Shown here in pieces: positions 1 to 5,553 of a DNA stretch of 7,191 bases. The notes under the pieces were generated by a model, which ran no database searches, was not told the origin of the DNA, and saw only the letters and a program-made list of their open reading frames with translations. Source of the stretch: an uncultured Oscillibacter sp. (lineage in GTDB: Bacteria; Bacillota; Clostridia; Oscillospirales; Oscillospiraceae); the NCBI GenBank assembly GCA_910584995.1, contig CAJUDW010000057.1, forward strand, positions 1 to 7,191. The letters run 5' to 3'. Every line of letters begins with the position of its first letter. Position 1 is the stretch's first letter. The position numbers were made by a program, and so were the translations under genes.

Positions 1-1364
1 GCGGTCATGGGGCTGCCGTCCGGCTCCGTCATCTGCTCGGCGTTGCCGTGGTCGGCGGTAATCATGGCGATGCCGCCCATCTTCAAAACGGCGTCCACTA
101 CCTTGCCCACACACTCGTCCACGGTCTCCACGGCCTTCACGGCAGCGTCAAACACGCCGGTGTGGCCCACCATGTCGCAGTTGGCAAAGTTCAGGATGAT
201 CACGTCATAGGCCCCAGACTCAATCCGTTCCACGCACTGGCGGCAGACCTCCGGCGCGCTCATCTCCGGCTGGAGGTCGTAGGTGGCCACCTTGGGAGAT
301 GGCACCAGGACCCGGTCCTCGCCGGGGAACACGGTCTCGGAGCCGCCGTTGAAGAAGAAGGTCACATGGGCGTACTTCTCCGTCTCGGCAATCCGCAGCT
401 GGGTCAGGCCCATCTGGCTGAGGTATTCCCCCAGGCCGTTGCGGACGGTGTTCCGGGGATAGGCCACCTCTACGTTAGGCATGGTGGCGTCATACTCCGT
501 GTTGCACACAAAGGTCACAGGGAAGAATTGGCGGGTGAAGCCGTCAAAATCCGGATCCACCAGGGTACGGGTGATCTCCCTGGCCCGGTCGGGCCGGAAG
601 TTGAAGAAAATTACACTGTCATTGTCGGAAATGGTGCCGTCCCGGTCGCAGACCACCGGATCCACAAATTCGTCGGTGACGTCCTTCTCATAGGACTCCT
701 TGACGGCGGCAACAGGATCGGGGTTGTACGCAGCGCTCTCGCCGTAGACCATAGCGTCGTAGGCCTGCTCCACCCGGTCCCAGCGTTTGTCTCGGTCCAT
801 GGCGTAATAGCGGCCCATCACAGTGGCAATCTTCCCTGCGCCGATCTCCCGGCACTTGTCCGCCACCTGCTGCACGAACCCCGCGCCGGAGGTGGGGGAC
901 ACGTCTCGCCCGTCCAGGAAGCAGTGGATATAGACCCGGGCAAGGCCCTTGTCCTTTGCCAGCTTCAAAAGGGCGAACAGGTGATCCAGATGGGAGTGGA
1001 CGCCGCCGTCGGACATAAGTCCCATCAAATGGAGGGCTGTGCCCTTCTCCAGACAGGCGTCCATAGCGTGGTTATAGGCGGGATTGGTGAAAAAATCCCC
1101 ATCGGCAATGGACTTCGTAATACGGGGCAGATCCTGGAAGACTACCCGGCCGCCGCCGATATTGGTGTGGCCCACCTCACTGTTGCCCATTTGCCCGTCC
1201 GGCAAGCCTACGTCCAGTCCGGAGGCGGACAGTTCCGTATGGGCAAACTCCCGGAAGAACCGATCCAGGCAGGGCGTATTCGCGGCGCGAACGGCGTTGC
1301 CGCTGTCGCCAGCGGAGATGCCGAACCCATCCATAATGATTAAAGCCGTCGGTGTTTTATTCAT
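1..1364 (-). CDS. gpmI: 2,3-bisphosphoglycerate-independent phosphoglycerate mutase (C-terminus cut by window edge)
   Basis: Interconverts 3- and 2-phosphoglycerate in glycolysis and gluconeogenesis, in the cytosol, using a Mn-dependent alkaline-phosphatase-type fold. The minus strand reads without a stop for 454 codons from an ATG at 1364-1362. Visible landmarks are MDGFG with metal ligand D12, the GNSEVGHTNIG block with the catalytic serine S62, SDGGVHSH, DGRDVSP, GRYYAMDRD, FNFRPDRAR, NFANCDMVGHTG, and TADHGNAEQM with ligands D438 and H439. These are the family's active-site blocks in the right order. The family is about 510 residues, so roughly 55 residues, including the last metal-binding histidine, lie beyond base 1. 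A GAGG ribosome binding site sits 7 bases before the ATG. The gene follows efp on the same strand after 146 bases. A long open frame on the opposite strand is only a shadow of it. Confidence 0.97.
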   Translation of the reverse strand, partial: MNKTPTALIIMDGFGISAGDSGNAVRAANTPCLDRFFREFAHTELSASGLDVGLPDGQMGNSEVGHTNIGGGRVVFQDLPRITKSIADGDFFTNPAYNHAMDACLEKGTALHLMGLMSDGGVHSHLDHLFALLKLAKDKGLARVYIHCFLDGRDVSPTSGAGFVQQVADKCREIGAGKIATVMGRYYAMDRDKRWDRVEQAYDAMVYGESAAYNPDPVAAVKESYEKDVTDEFVDPVVCDRDGTISDNDSVIFFNFRPDRAREITRTLVDPDFDGFTRQFFPVTFVCNTEYDATMPNVEVAYPRNTVRNGLGEYLSQMGLTQLRIAETEKYAHVTFFFNGGSETVFPGEDRVLVPSPKVATYDLQPEMSAPEVCRQCVERIESGAYDVIILNFANCDMVGHTGVFDAAVKAVETVDECVGKVVDAVLKMGGIAMITADHGNAEQMTEPDGSPMT

Positions 1365-1475
1365 GATAAAACCTCGTTTCTCGCACATTATTTAAACCCT
1401 GCATCCTCCCTGCCCTCCCGAGGGAAACGGCGGGGCGGCGGAACATCCTCCGGATTCTGCGGATACAGGCAGACA

Positions 1476-1501
1476 CCGGGGGAACAGCGGCGCTCCCCCG
1501 G
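1476..1501 (-). terminator. GC-rich hairpin just after efp, no U-tract
   Basis: A perfect 8-bp inverted repeat (CCGGGGGA at 1476-1483, TCCCCCGG at 1494-1501) with a 10-base loop begins 9 bases past the efp stop codon. It is placed like a transcription terminator for efp, but neither strand has a run of T after it. It may be a weak terminator, an RNA 3'-end stabiliser, or a pause site before gpmI. That it forms is likely; its function is a guess. Confidence 0.45.
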
Positions 1502-1510
1502 CGGATGGAT

Positions 1511-2080
1511 TTATTCCTTCACCCGGCCCAGGTACTCGCCGGTACGGGTATCCACCTGGATCTTCTCCCCCTCGTTGATGAAGAGAGGCACCTTGATCTG
1601 GGCGCCGGTCTCCAGGGTGGCGGGCTTGGTGACGTTAGTGGCGGTATCGCCCTTCACGCCGGGCTCCGTGGCGGTGACCACCAGGTCCATGAAGTTGGGG
1701 ACTTCCACGGCGAAGACGCTGCCCTTATAGCTGAGCAGCTTGCAAACGGTGTTCTCCTTCACGAACTTGAAGCCGTCGCCAAGGACGTCCCGGTTCAGGG
1801 GGGTCATGTCGTAGGTCTCCGGATCCATGAAGTAGTAGAGATCCCCGTCGTTGTAGCTGTACTCGCCGTCCCGCCGCTCCACAAAGGCCTGCTCAAACTT
1901 GGCGGTGGGGTTAAAGGACGTCTCGGTAACGGCCCCGGTCACCACGTTCTTCATCTTGGTCCGCACAAAGGCGGCGCCCTTACCGGGCTTCACGTGCTGG
2001 AATTCCACCACGGTCATAACCTTTCCGTCCATTTCAAAGGTGACGCCGTTCCGGAACTCACCGGCAGAAATTGTTGGCAT
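1511..2080 (-). CDS. efp: Elongation factor P
   Basis: Translation factor that binds the ribosome between the P and E sites and relieves stalling at consecutive prolines. The 189-residue product matches the usual 185-190. The N-terminal KOW-like domain carries the loop KPGKG at residues 31-35; K34 is the residue that is post-translationally modified in many bacteria. The surrounding FQHVKPGKGAAFVR resembles the Bacillus form, where that lysine carries 5-aminopentanol; whether it is modified here cannot be seen, as no modification gene is in the window. The C-terminal OB-fold signature (TKPATLETGAQIKVPLFINE) starts at residue 151. I chose the ATG at 2080 because the family start fits and an AGGAGG site lies 8 bases upstream; the in-frame ATG seven codons earlier has no such site. 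A good promoter lies 134 bases upstream, so it can be transcribed separately from yqeG. Confidence 0.97.
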   Translation of the reverse strand: MPTISAGEFRNGVTFEMDGKVMTVVEFQHVKPGKGAAFVRTKMKNVVTGAVTETSFNPTAKFEQAFVERRDGEYSYNDGDLYYFMDPETYDMTPLNRDVLGDGFKFVKENTVCKLLSYKGSVFAVEVPNFMDLVVTATEPGVKGDTATNVTKPATLETGAQIKVPLFINEGEKIQVDTRTGEYLGRVKE

Positions 2081-2097
2081 AACTTTTTCCTCCTCAA

Positions 2098-2214
2098 TCA
2101 ATCTATCGAGAAAACAATATTGGGATGCATCTTCCTGGGTCTTTTTTTAGAACCTGTTTGAAAAACGGCGGAAACTCCACCTTGCTGCTTTTCAAGCAGG
2201 TCCTGCATACGCAT
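2098..2214 (-). CDS. Possible 38-codon leader ORF in the efp 5' leader
   Basis: On the minus strand an ATG at 2214-2212 opens a 38-codon frame (starts MRMQDLLEKQQ, ends HPNIVFSID) that stops with TGA at 2100-2098, only 17 bases before the efp ATG and right against the efp ribosome binding site. Its ATG lies six bases past the -10 box of the efp promoter, so the predicted transcript would start on or near the A of the ATG and be leaderless. No family is recognised. It could be a leader peptide that couples translation to efp, or a chance open frame in a structured leader. No codon or conservation evidence is available here, so confidence as a translated ORF is low. Confidence 0.3.
   Translation of the reverse strand: MRMQDLLEKQQGGVSAVFQTGSKKRPRKMHPNIVFSID
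2153..2200 (-). promoter_or_regulatory. Structured efp leader with competing hairpins
   Basis: Three pairings can be drawn in the leftward efp leader. Hairpin A is CTGCTT/AAGCAG with a 3-base loop (2185-2199). Hairpin C is GGTGGA/TCCGCC with one G-U pair and a 3-base loop (2167-2181); it is followed by G and five U, resembling a short intrinsic terminator. Stem B pairs 2189-2200 with 2153-2164, 11 of 12 positions, and cannot form together with A; it encloses C and buries the U-run. This is what an attenuator looks like. It could also be a small inverted-repeat element with 12-bp ends. Confidence 0.4.
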
Positions 2215-2220
2215 GGGGTT

Positions 2221-2249
2221 ATTTTATCCTATATTGCCCGCTATTGCAA
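2221..2249 (-). promoter_or_regulatory. Sigma-A-type promoter of efp
   Basis: Reading leftward, TTGCAA (2249-2244), a 17-base spacer and TAAAAT (2226-2221) form a good vegetative promoter in an AT-rich patch between yqeG and efp. The -10 matches consensus at 5 of 6 and the -35 at 4 of 6. Predicted transcription start is about 2214, giving a leader of about 134 bases before efp. Confidence 0.65.
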
Positions 2250-2350
2250 GTATTTTTCTTCCAAATTACCCCTGAGGGCCGCAAAATATTTCCGCCAAAG
2301 GGGAGAACTTCCCCCGGGAAAGGGGACCCTCCGCCCCAAACGCCCTCCTC

Positions 2351-2370
2351 CGGGGCCAAAAACTGCCCCG
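2351..2370 (-). terminator. Hairpin after yqeG, no U-tract
   Basis: A 6-bp inverted repeat (CGGGGC at 2351-2356, GCCCCG at 2365-2370) with an 8-base loop lies 19 bases past the yqeG stop. The T-run is in the loop rather than after the stem, so it is not a canonical intrinsic terminator. The remaining bases 2250-2350, on to the efp promoter, show only short GC-rich dyads and no gene. Confidence 0.25.
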
Positions 2371-2388
2371 CGCCGGAAGGAAAACGCC

Positions 2389-2898
2389 TCATCCCTCCCG
2401 GAACCGCCGCCGGGACGCGGCCTTGAAGGGGGCCTGGAGGGCGTGGAGCACCTTCTGCCACGGCGTCACCGCCCCGCCGGCAGGCTCCACCATCAGCGCC
2501 AGGACCCCGGCCCGGTTGGCAGCCAGCACGTCCGTCAGCAGCTTGTCCCCCAGCATGGCGGTGTGGGCAGCGTCCCGCCCGGCCCGCTCCATGGCAGCAA
2601 GCAGGCCCCTGGGGGAGGGCTTCCCCGCATGGCCCTGGTAGGAGACCCCCAGATCCCCGCAGAAGGCCTCCACCCGCTTCCCGGAACGGTTGTTGGAAAC
2701 GATCATGAACTCCACGCCCTCCCGCCGGAGGGCGGCGATCCAGTCCCGCAGGGCCTGATCCGGCCTGTGGACGGACTTGGGGGCCAAGGTGAAATCCAAA
2801 TCGCTCAGCAGCAGCGTGACGCCCTTCCGGCGCAGGTACTGGGGGGTCACATCCTGGTAACGGTCAAAAATCCGGTTAGGCAGAAGGGAAACGGGCAT
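2389..2898 (-). CDS. yqeG: YqeG family HAD-superfamily (IIIA) phosphatase
   Basis: Small cytosolic phosphatase of unknown physiological substrate, conserved in Firmicutes and often found near ribosome-assembly and replication genes. The 169-residue product has the four HAD motifs in order: DLDFTL with nucleophile D33 and acid D35, VSNN with S68, GKP with K93, and GDKLLTD with D118 and D123. The N-terminal block (LLPNRIFDRYQDVTPQYL) is typical of YqeG. Most members I know have DLDNTL in motif I; here the asparagine is phenylalanine at residue 36, one base-position to check but not one of the catalytic acids. The start has an AAGGAG site 6 bases upstream. A promoter lies about 90 bases before the ATG, overlapping the start region of the divergent gene. 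The C-terminus is rich in basic residues (SRRRFREG). Family assignment is firm, function is not. Confidence 0.9.
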   Translation of the reverse strand: MPVSLLPNRIFDRYQDVTPQYLRRKGVTLLLSDLDFTLAPKSVHRPDQALRDWIAALRREGVEFMIVSNNRSGKRVEAFCGDLGVSYQGHAGKPSPRGLLAAMERAGRDAAHTAMLGDKLLTDVLAANRAGVLALMVEPAGGAVTPWQKVLHALQAPFKAASRRRFREG

Positions 2899-2988
2899 AG
2901 GCGGCTCCTTTTTCGCATAGTTTTACCACAGCTACGGAATCAACGGCGTCTGCACCGCGAAGGCAGATCCTGCCTCCCGATTTTGTCC

Positions 2989-3017
2989 AGTATAGCAGTT
3001 CCGGTTGATTCCCGCAA
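2989..3017 (-). promoter_or_regulatory. Probable promoter of yqeG
   Basis: Leftward TTGCGG (3017-3012), 17 bases, TATACT (2994-2989). The -10 is 5 of 6, the -35 keeps only TTG. Predicted start about 2982. The leader then contains a perfect hairpin AGGCAG-ATC-CTGCCT at 2961-2975. The -35 box overlaps the ribosome binding site of the divergent gene at 3030, so the two expression signals are interleaved. I could not find a convincing rightward promoter here; TATAGC at 2991-2996 is the best -10 but lacks a -35. Confidence 0.5.
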
Positions 3018-3029
3018 GGGGGTATTGGT

Positions 3030-3803
3030 TTGCGAACTTATCTGGCAGTTTCGCCGGGAGAATTGCAGGAGGCAGGCCGCTGCGGCCAGCCCTTCGCCCA
3101 CGTGGCCTACCGGATTGGCCCCGGGTCCACGCTGCTGCGGCAGAACCTGCTGCTGGAAACCCGGGGCGGGCTGCTGTCCGTCAGCGACCGGGAGGCCCCG
3201 CTGATTGAGGATCCCCAGGCCCTCTGCGCGGCGGTGCTGCGGGAGTGCGGCCGGCGGAACTACCACGGCGTCCTGCTGGATTTCGAGGAGCGGCCCCGGG
3301 GGGACCGGCTGGCCTTTGTGGAGCGGCTGGGCCGGGCCCTGGGCCAGAGCCGCCGGGCCCTCTATCTGCCGGAGGGCTATGCCGGGGCGGCCCCGGGGGG
3401 TATCCTGCTGCTGTGCACCGCCCTCTCCGGCGGGAATTTCACGGAGTTCCTCCGGGACCGGGCCAACGCCCAGGGGGGCGCGTCCCGCCTGGCCCTGGAT
3501 GTCCAGCGGCTGCGGATGGATTTCCGCCTGCCCGCCCCCACCGGGGAGGGCTCCCCCCTGAGCCCGGAGGACTTCCGGGCCCTGCGTGAGCGGGAGCAGG
3601 CATCGGTGTTCTTCTCCCAGGATCTGTGCGCCCGGTACTTCACCTATACCCGGGGCGGCGAGACCCATTTCATCCTCTTTGACGATGGGGACACCCTCCG
3701 CCAGAAACTCCGCATCGGCGCCGGCCTGGGATTCGCCGCCGCCTTCCTCATGTGGCCGGAGATCCGGGACGCAGCGGACGTCCTCTTCCCCGCCAGGCGG
3801 TGA
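3030..3803 (+). CDS. GH18-like TIM-barrel protein, function unknown
   Basis: A 257-residue, GC-rich gene with no signal peptide or membrane segment. Residues 79-86 read HGVLLDFE, resembling the fourth strand of glycoside hydrolase family 18 barrels (DGxxxDxE), with D84 and E86 in the places of the last acidic pair; the first aspartate is histidine. Near the C-terminus, THFILFDDGDTLRQKL (212-227) and GFAAAFLMWPEI (234-245) resemble the strand-7 and strand-8 segments of spore-type GH18 proteins (YaaH/SleL), where the tryptophan lines the sugar cleft. No LysM domain is present. I chose a TTG start because an AAGGGGG site (3016-3022) lies 7 bases before it, a stop precedes it in frame at 3006, and no ATG occurs before residue 163. 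It could be a cytoplasmic or degenerate hydrolase. That it is a gene is near certain; the GH18 link is moderate. Confidence 0.8.
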   Translation: MRTYLAVSPGELQEAGRCGQPFAHVAYRIGPGSTLLRQNLLLETRGGLLSVSDREAPLIEDPQALCAAVLRECGRRNYHGVLLDFEERPRGDRLAFVERLGRALGQSRRALYLPEGYAGAAPGGILLLCTALSGGNFTEFLRDRANAQGGASRLALDVQRLRMDFRLPAPTGEGSPLSPEDFRALREREQASVFFSQDLCARYFTYTRGGETHFILFDDGDTLRQKLRIGAGLGFAAAFLMWPEIRDAADVLFPARR

Positions 3804-3821
3804 TGCCGCCCCAGCAGGCGC

Positions 3822-3856
3822 AAAAAAACGCCGTGCCGCCGGCACAGCGTTTTTTT
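3822..3856. terminator. Bidirectional intrinsic terminator between the GH18-like gene and rpsU
   Basis: Seven A and CGC, a C-A mismatch, GTGCC, a 3-base loop, GGCAC, then GCG and seven T. The stem is GC-rich with an A-run on one side and a T-run on the other, so it ends transcription from both directions. It lies 18 bases past the rightward stop and 6 bases past the rpsU stop. Confidence 0.93.
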
Positions 3857-3862
3857 CGCGTT

Positions 3863-4045
3863 TTAATAATACCGCTTCTTGTTCTTGCGAGCAGCCTCAG
3901 ACTTCTTCCGCCGCTTGACGCTGGGGCTTTCGTAATGCTCCCTCTTCCGAACCTCGGCCAGGACTCCCGCCTTCGCGCAGCTGCGCTTGAAACGTTTCAG
4001 CGCGCTGTCGATGGACTCGTTTTCCTTCACATGAATCTCAGACAT
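3863..4045 (-). CDS. rpsU: 30S ribosomal protein S21
   Basis: Small basic protein of the 30S subunit near the anti-Shine-Dalgarno end of 16S rRNA, with a role in initiation. The 60-residue product begins MSEIHVKENESIDSALKRF and continues with KREHYESPSVKRRKK (34-48), both S21 landmarks, and ends in a lysine-rich tail (ARKNKKRYY). Length is normal for Firmicutes. The ATG at 4045-4043 has a strong GGAGGGAGGG site ending 8 bases upstream. It stands alone, with its own promoter and terminator, so it is monocistronic here. The leader is about 80 bases and structured. Confidence 0.97.
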   Translation of the reverse strand: MSEIHVKENESIDSALKRFKRSCAKAGVLAEVRKREHYESPSVKRRKKSEAARKNKKRYY

Positions 4046-4125
4046 CTATATTTCCCTCCCTCCGAGGTATCCGGCTAAATCCAGGATACGTAAGGGCCAT
4101 ATTCTTTAGAAACTATGGCTTTAAC
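4046..4125 (-). promoter_or_regulatory. Structured 5' leader of rpsU
   Basis: From the predicted start at about 4125, the leftward leader can form CCATA/TATGG with an inner TTC/GAA and a 2-base bulge, then GTATCC/GGATAC (4084-4089 with 4067-4072) with an inner GG/CC. The second hairpin ends directly before the GGAGGGAGGG site. Many ribosomal protein genes regulate themselves through such leaders, but I know of no described S21 leader that I can match to this one, so any role is an inference. Confidence 0.4.
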
Positions 4126-4131
4126 ATTGGT

Positions 4132-4160
4132 ATTATACAAAGTGTTTCCACTCTTGTCAA
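4132..4160 (-). promoter_or_regulatory. Perfect-consensus promoter of rpsU
   Basis: Leftward TTGACA (4160-4155), exactly 17 bases, TATAAT (4137-4132). Both hexamers match the vegetative sigma-A consensus at 6 of 6, in an AT-rich island. This is the strongest promoter in the window and fits the high demand for S21. Confidence 0.93.
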
Positions 4161-4249
4161 GAGAAATTCAAGATTTCCTTTCAGATTCCATTCCCCTGCC
4201 CGGAAAGCCGTGGGCCGCCTCTTTTTTATCCTGTTATTCACAAAAAACC

Positions 4250-4278
4250 TTTTACTTCCTGCCATTTTATGCTACACT
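4250..4278 (+). promoter_or_regulatory. Extended -10 promoter of the phosphofructokinase gene
   Basis: TTTTAC (4250-4255), 17 bases, TACACT (4273-4278) preceded by TGC, an extended -10 element. Predicted start is about 4285, giving a leader of about 137 bases. Between this and the rpsU promoter (4161-4249) I see only a weak GCCC/GGGC dyad and a six-T run, no gene. Confidence 0.55.
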
Positions 4279-4284
4279 ATAGGC

Positions 4285-4421
4285 AAGCGTGCGGCGGCCC
4301 CCCGCCACCCCGGCCTCCCCCTGTTCACAGCCCCAGGGCGCCTCCGGGCAGATCTGCCTTTCACCCCGGGCGTCCTCCGGTTATGAAGATTAGAAATTTA
4401 TATGAGAGGAAGTCTGTCACC
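4285..4421 (+). promoter_or_regulatory. GC-rich leader of the phosphofructokinase gene with a 12-bp palindrome
   Basis: The leader is C-rich and contains GGCAGATCTGCC at 4347-4358, a perfect 12-bp palindrome, flanked by CCGGG (4344-4348) and CCCGG pairing partners near 4366. It may fold as RNA or bind a dimeric regulator downstream of the start site. No known riboswitch is recognised. Confidence 0.3.
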
Positions 4422-5507
4422 ATGAAACGAGTAGGACTCTTGACCAGCGGCGGCGACTGCCAAGCCCTGAACGCAACCCTCCGGGGCGTTGCCAAAGGCC
4501 TGTACCACATCTACGGCAGCGAGGTGGAACTGATCGGCTTTATCGACGGCTACAAGGGCCTCATCTACGAGGACTACAGGAAGATGACACCCTTGGATTT
4601 CACCGGCCTGCTCACCCGGGGCGGCACCATCCTTGGCTCCAGCCGCCAGCCTTTCAAGCTGATGCGCACCCCCGACCCCAACGGCCTGGACAAGGTGGAG
4701 GCCATGAAATACACCTACCGCCGCCTCCGGCTGGACTGCCTGGTGGTCCTGGGCGGCAACGGCAGCCAGAAAACCGCCAACCTCCTCAGCGAGGAGGGCC
4801 TCAACGTTATCGGCCTGCCCAAAACCATTGACAACGACCTTTGGGGCACTGACACCACCTTCGGCTTCCAGAGCGCCATCTCCCTGGCAACGGAAGTCAT
4901 CGACTGCATCCATACCACCGCCGCCTCCCACAACCGGGTCTTCATGGTGGAGATCATGGGCCACAAGGCCGGCTGGCTGACCCTCAACGCCGGTATCGCC
5001 GGCGGCGCGGACATCATCCTTATCCCGGAAATCCCCTACAGCATTGATTCCGTCATCAACAAAATCAACCAGCGGGCCGCCTCCGGCAACGGCTTCACCA
5101 TCCTGGCAGTGGCCGAAGGCGCCATGAGCCAGAAAGAGGCGGCCATGTCCAAGAAAGAATACAAGAAGCACTTGGAAGAAGTGCTGAAGAAGTATCCCTC
5201 CGTCTCCTATCAGATCGCCGGCAAGATCCTGGAAAAGACTGGGAAAGAGGTGCGGGTCACTGTCCCGGGCCACATGCAGCGGGGCGGCGCCCCCTGCGCC
5301 TACGACCGGGTCCTCTCCTCCCGCCTGGGCACCACGGCGGCGCTGATGATCTCCAAGGGTGAATTCGGCAATATGGTGGCCATCCAGAACCATGTGATCA
5401 CCTCCATCCCGCTGAAGGACGTGGCAGGCAAACTGAAGATGATCGATCCCAAGTCCGACATCATCACCGAGGCCCGCCTCTTGGGCATCAGCTTCGGCGA
5501 CGACTGA
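4422..5507 (+). CDS. pfkA: 6-phosphofructokinase, clostridial 'mixed' type
   Basis: Phosphorylates fructose 6-phosphate to fructose 1,6-bisphosphate, the committed step of glycolysis, in the cytosol. The 361-residue product starts MKRVGLLTSGGDCQALN, then has GGNGSQKTAN (111-120), GLPKTIDND (131-139) with the catalytic base D137, R172, MGHKAGW (179-185), and PGHMQRGGAPCAYDR (282-296) with the substrate-binding HMQR. In family terms, glycine at 114 favours ATP while lysine at 134 is common to pyrophosphate-dependent enzymes, so the phosphoryl donor is not certain; ATP is the more likely. The usual metal-linked aspartate of GGDGS is asparagine 113. I chose the ATG at 4422 because it fits the family; the in-frame ATG at 4383 has no ribosome binding site. 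The GAGG before 4422 is 12 bases away, rather far. The gene is followed by its own hairpin. Confidence 0.95.
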   Translation: MKRVGLLTSGGDCQALNATLRGVAKGLYHIYGSEVELIGFIDGYKGLIYEDYRKMTPLDFTGLLTRGGTILGSSRQPFKLMRTPDPNGLDKVEAMKYTYRRLRLDCLVVLGGNGSQKTANLLSEEGLNVIGLPKTIDNDLWGTDTTFGFQSAISLATEVIDCIHTTAASHNRVFMVEIMGHKAGWLTLNAGIAGGADIILIPEIPYSIDSVINKINQRAASGNGFTILAVAEGAMSQKEAAMSKKEYKKHLEEVLKKYPSVSYQIAGKILEKTGKEVRVTVPGHMQRGGAPCAYDRVLSSRLGTTAALMISKGEFGNMVAIQNHVITSIPLKDVAGKLKMIDPKSDIITEARLLGISFGDD

Positions 5508-5515
5508 TCCCCTCT

Positions 5516-5553
5516 CCCCTGCCGCTGACGCGGCGGGGGTCTCCCTCTTCCCC
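5516..5553 (+). terminator. Probable terminator of the phosphofructokinase gene
   Basis: A 10-bp stem, CCCCTGCCGC (5516-5525) with GCGGCGGGGG (5530-5539), one T-G pair, loop TGAC, begins 9 bases past the stop. It is followed by a pyrimidine run (TCTCCCTCTTCCCC) rather than pure T. The stem is strong enough to act as an intrinsic terminator with an imperfect U-tract. Confidence 0.65.

Noticed and set aside
48..1343. 431-codon rightward open frame opposite gpmI
   Set aside because: It runs codon-for-codon against gpmI, whose active-site motifs are unmistakable; the frame is a GC-content shadow with no ribosome binding site or family.
2143..2149. Run of seven A (minus strand) in the efp leader ORF as a frameshift site
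   Set aside because: The codon phase does not give a canonical slippery heptamer with a following pseudoknot, and nothing downstream needs a shifted frame.
2940..3845. 301-codon leftward open frame opposite the GH18-like gene
   Set aside because: It would cross the bidirectional terminator and has proline/glycine-rich shadow composition.
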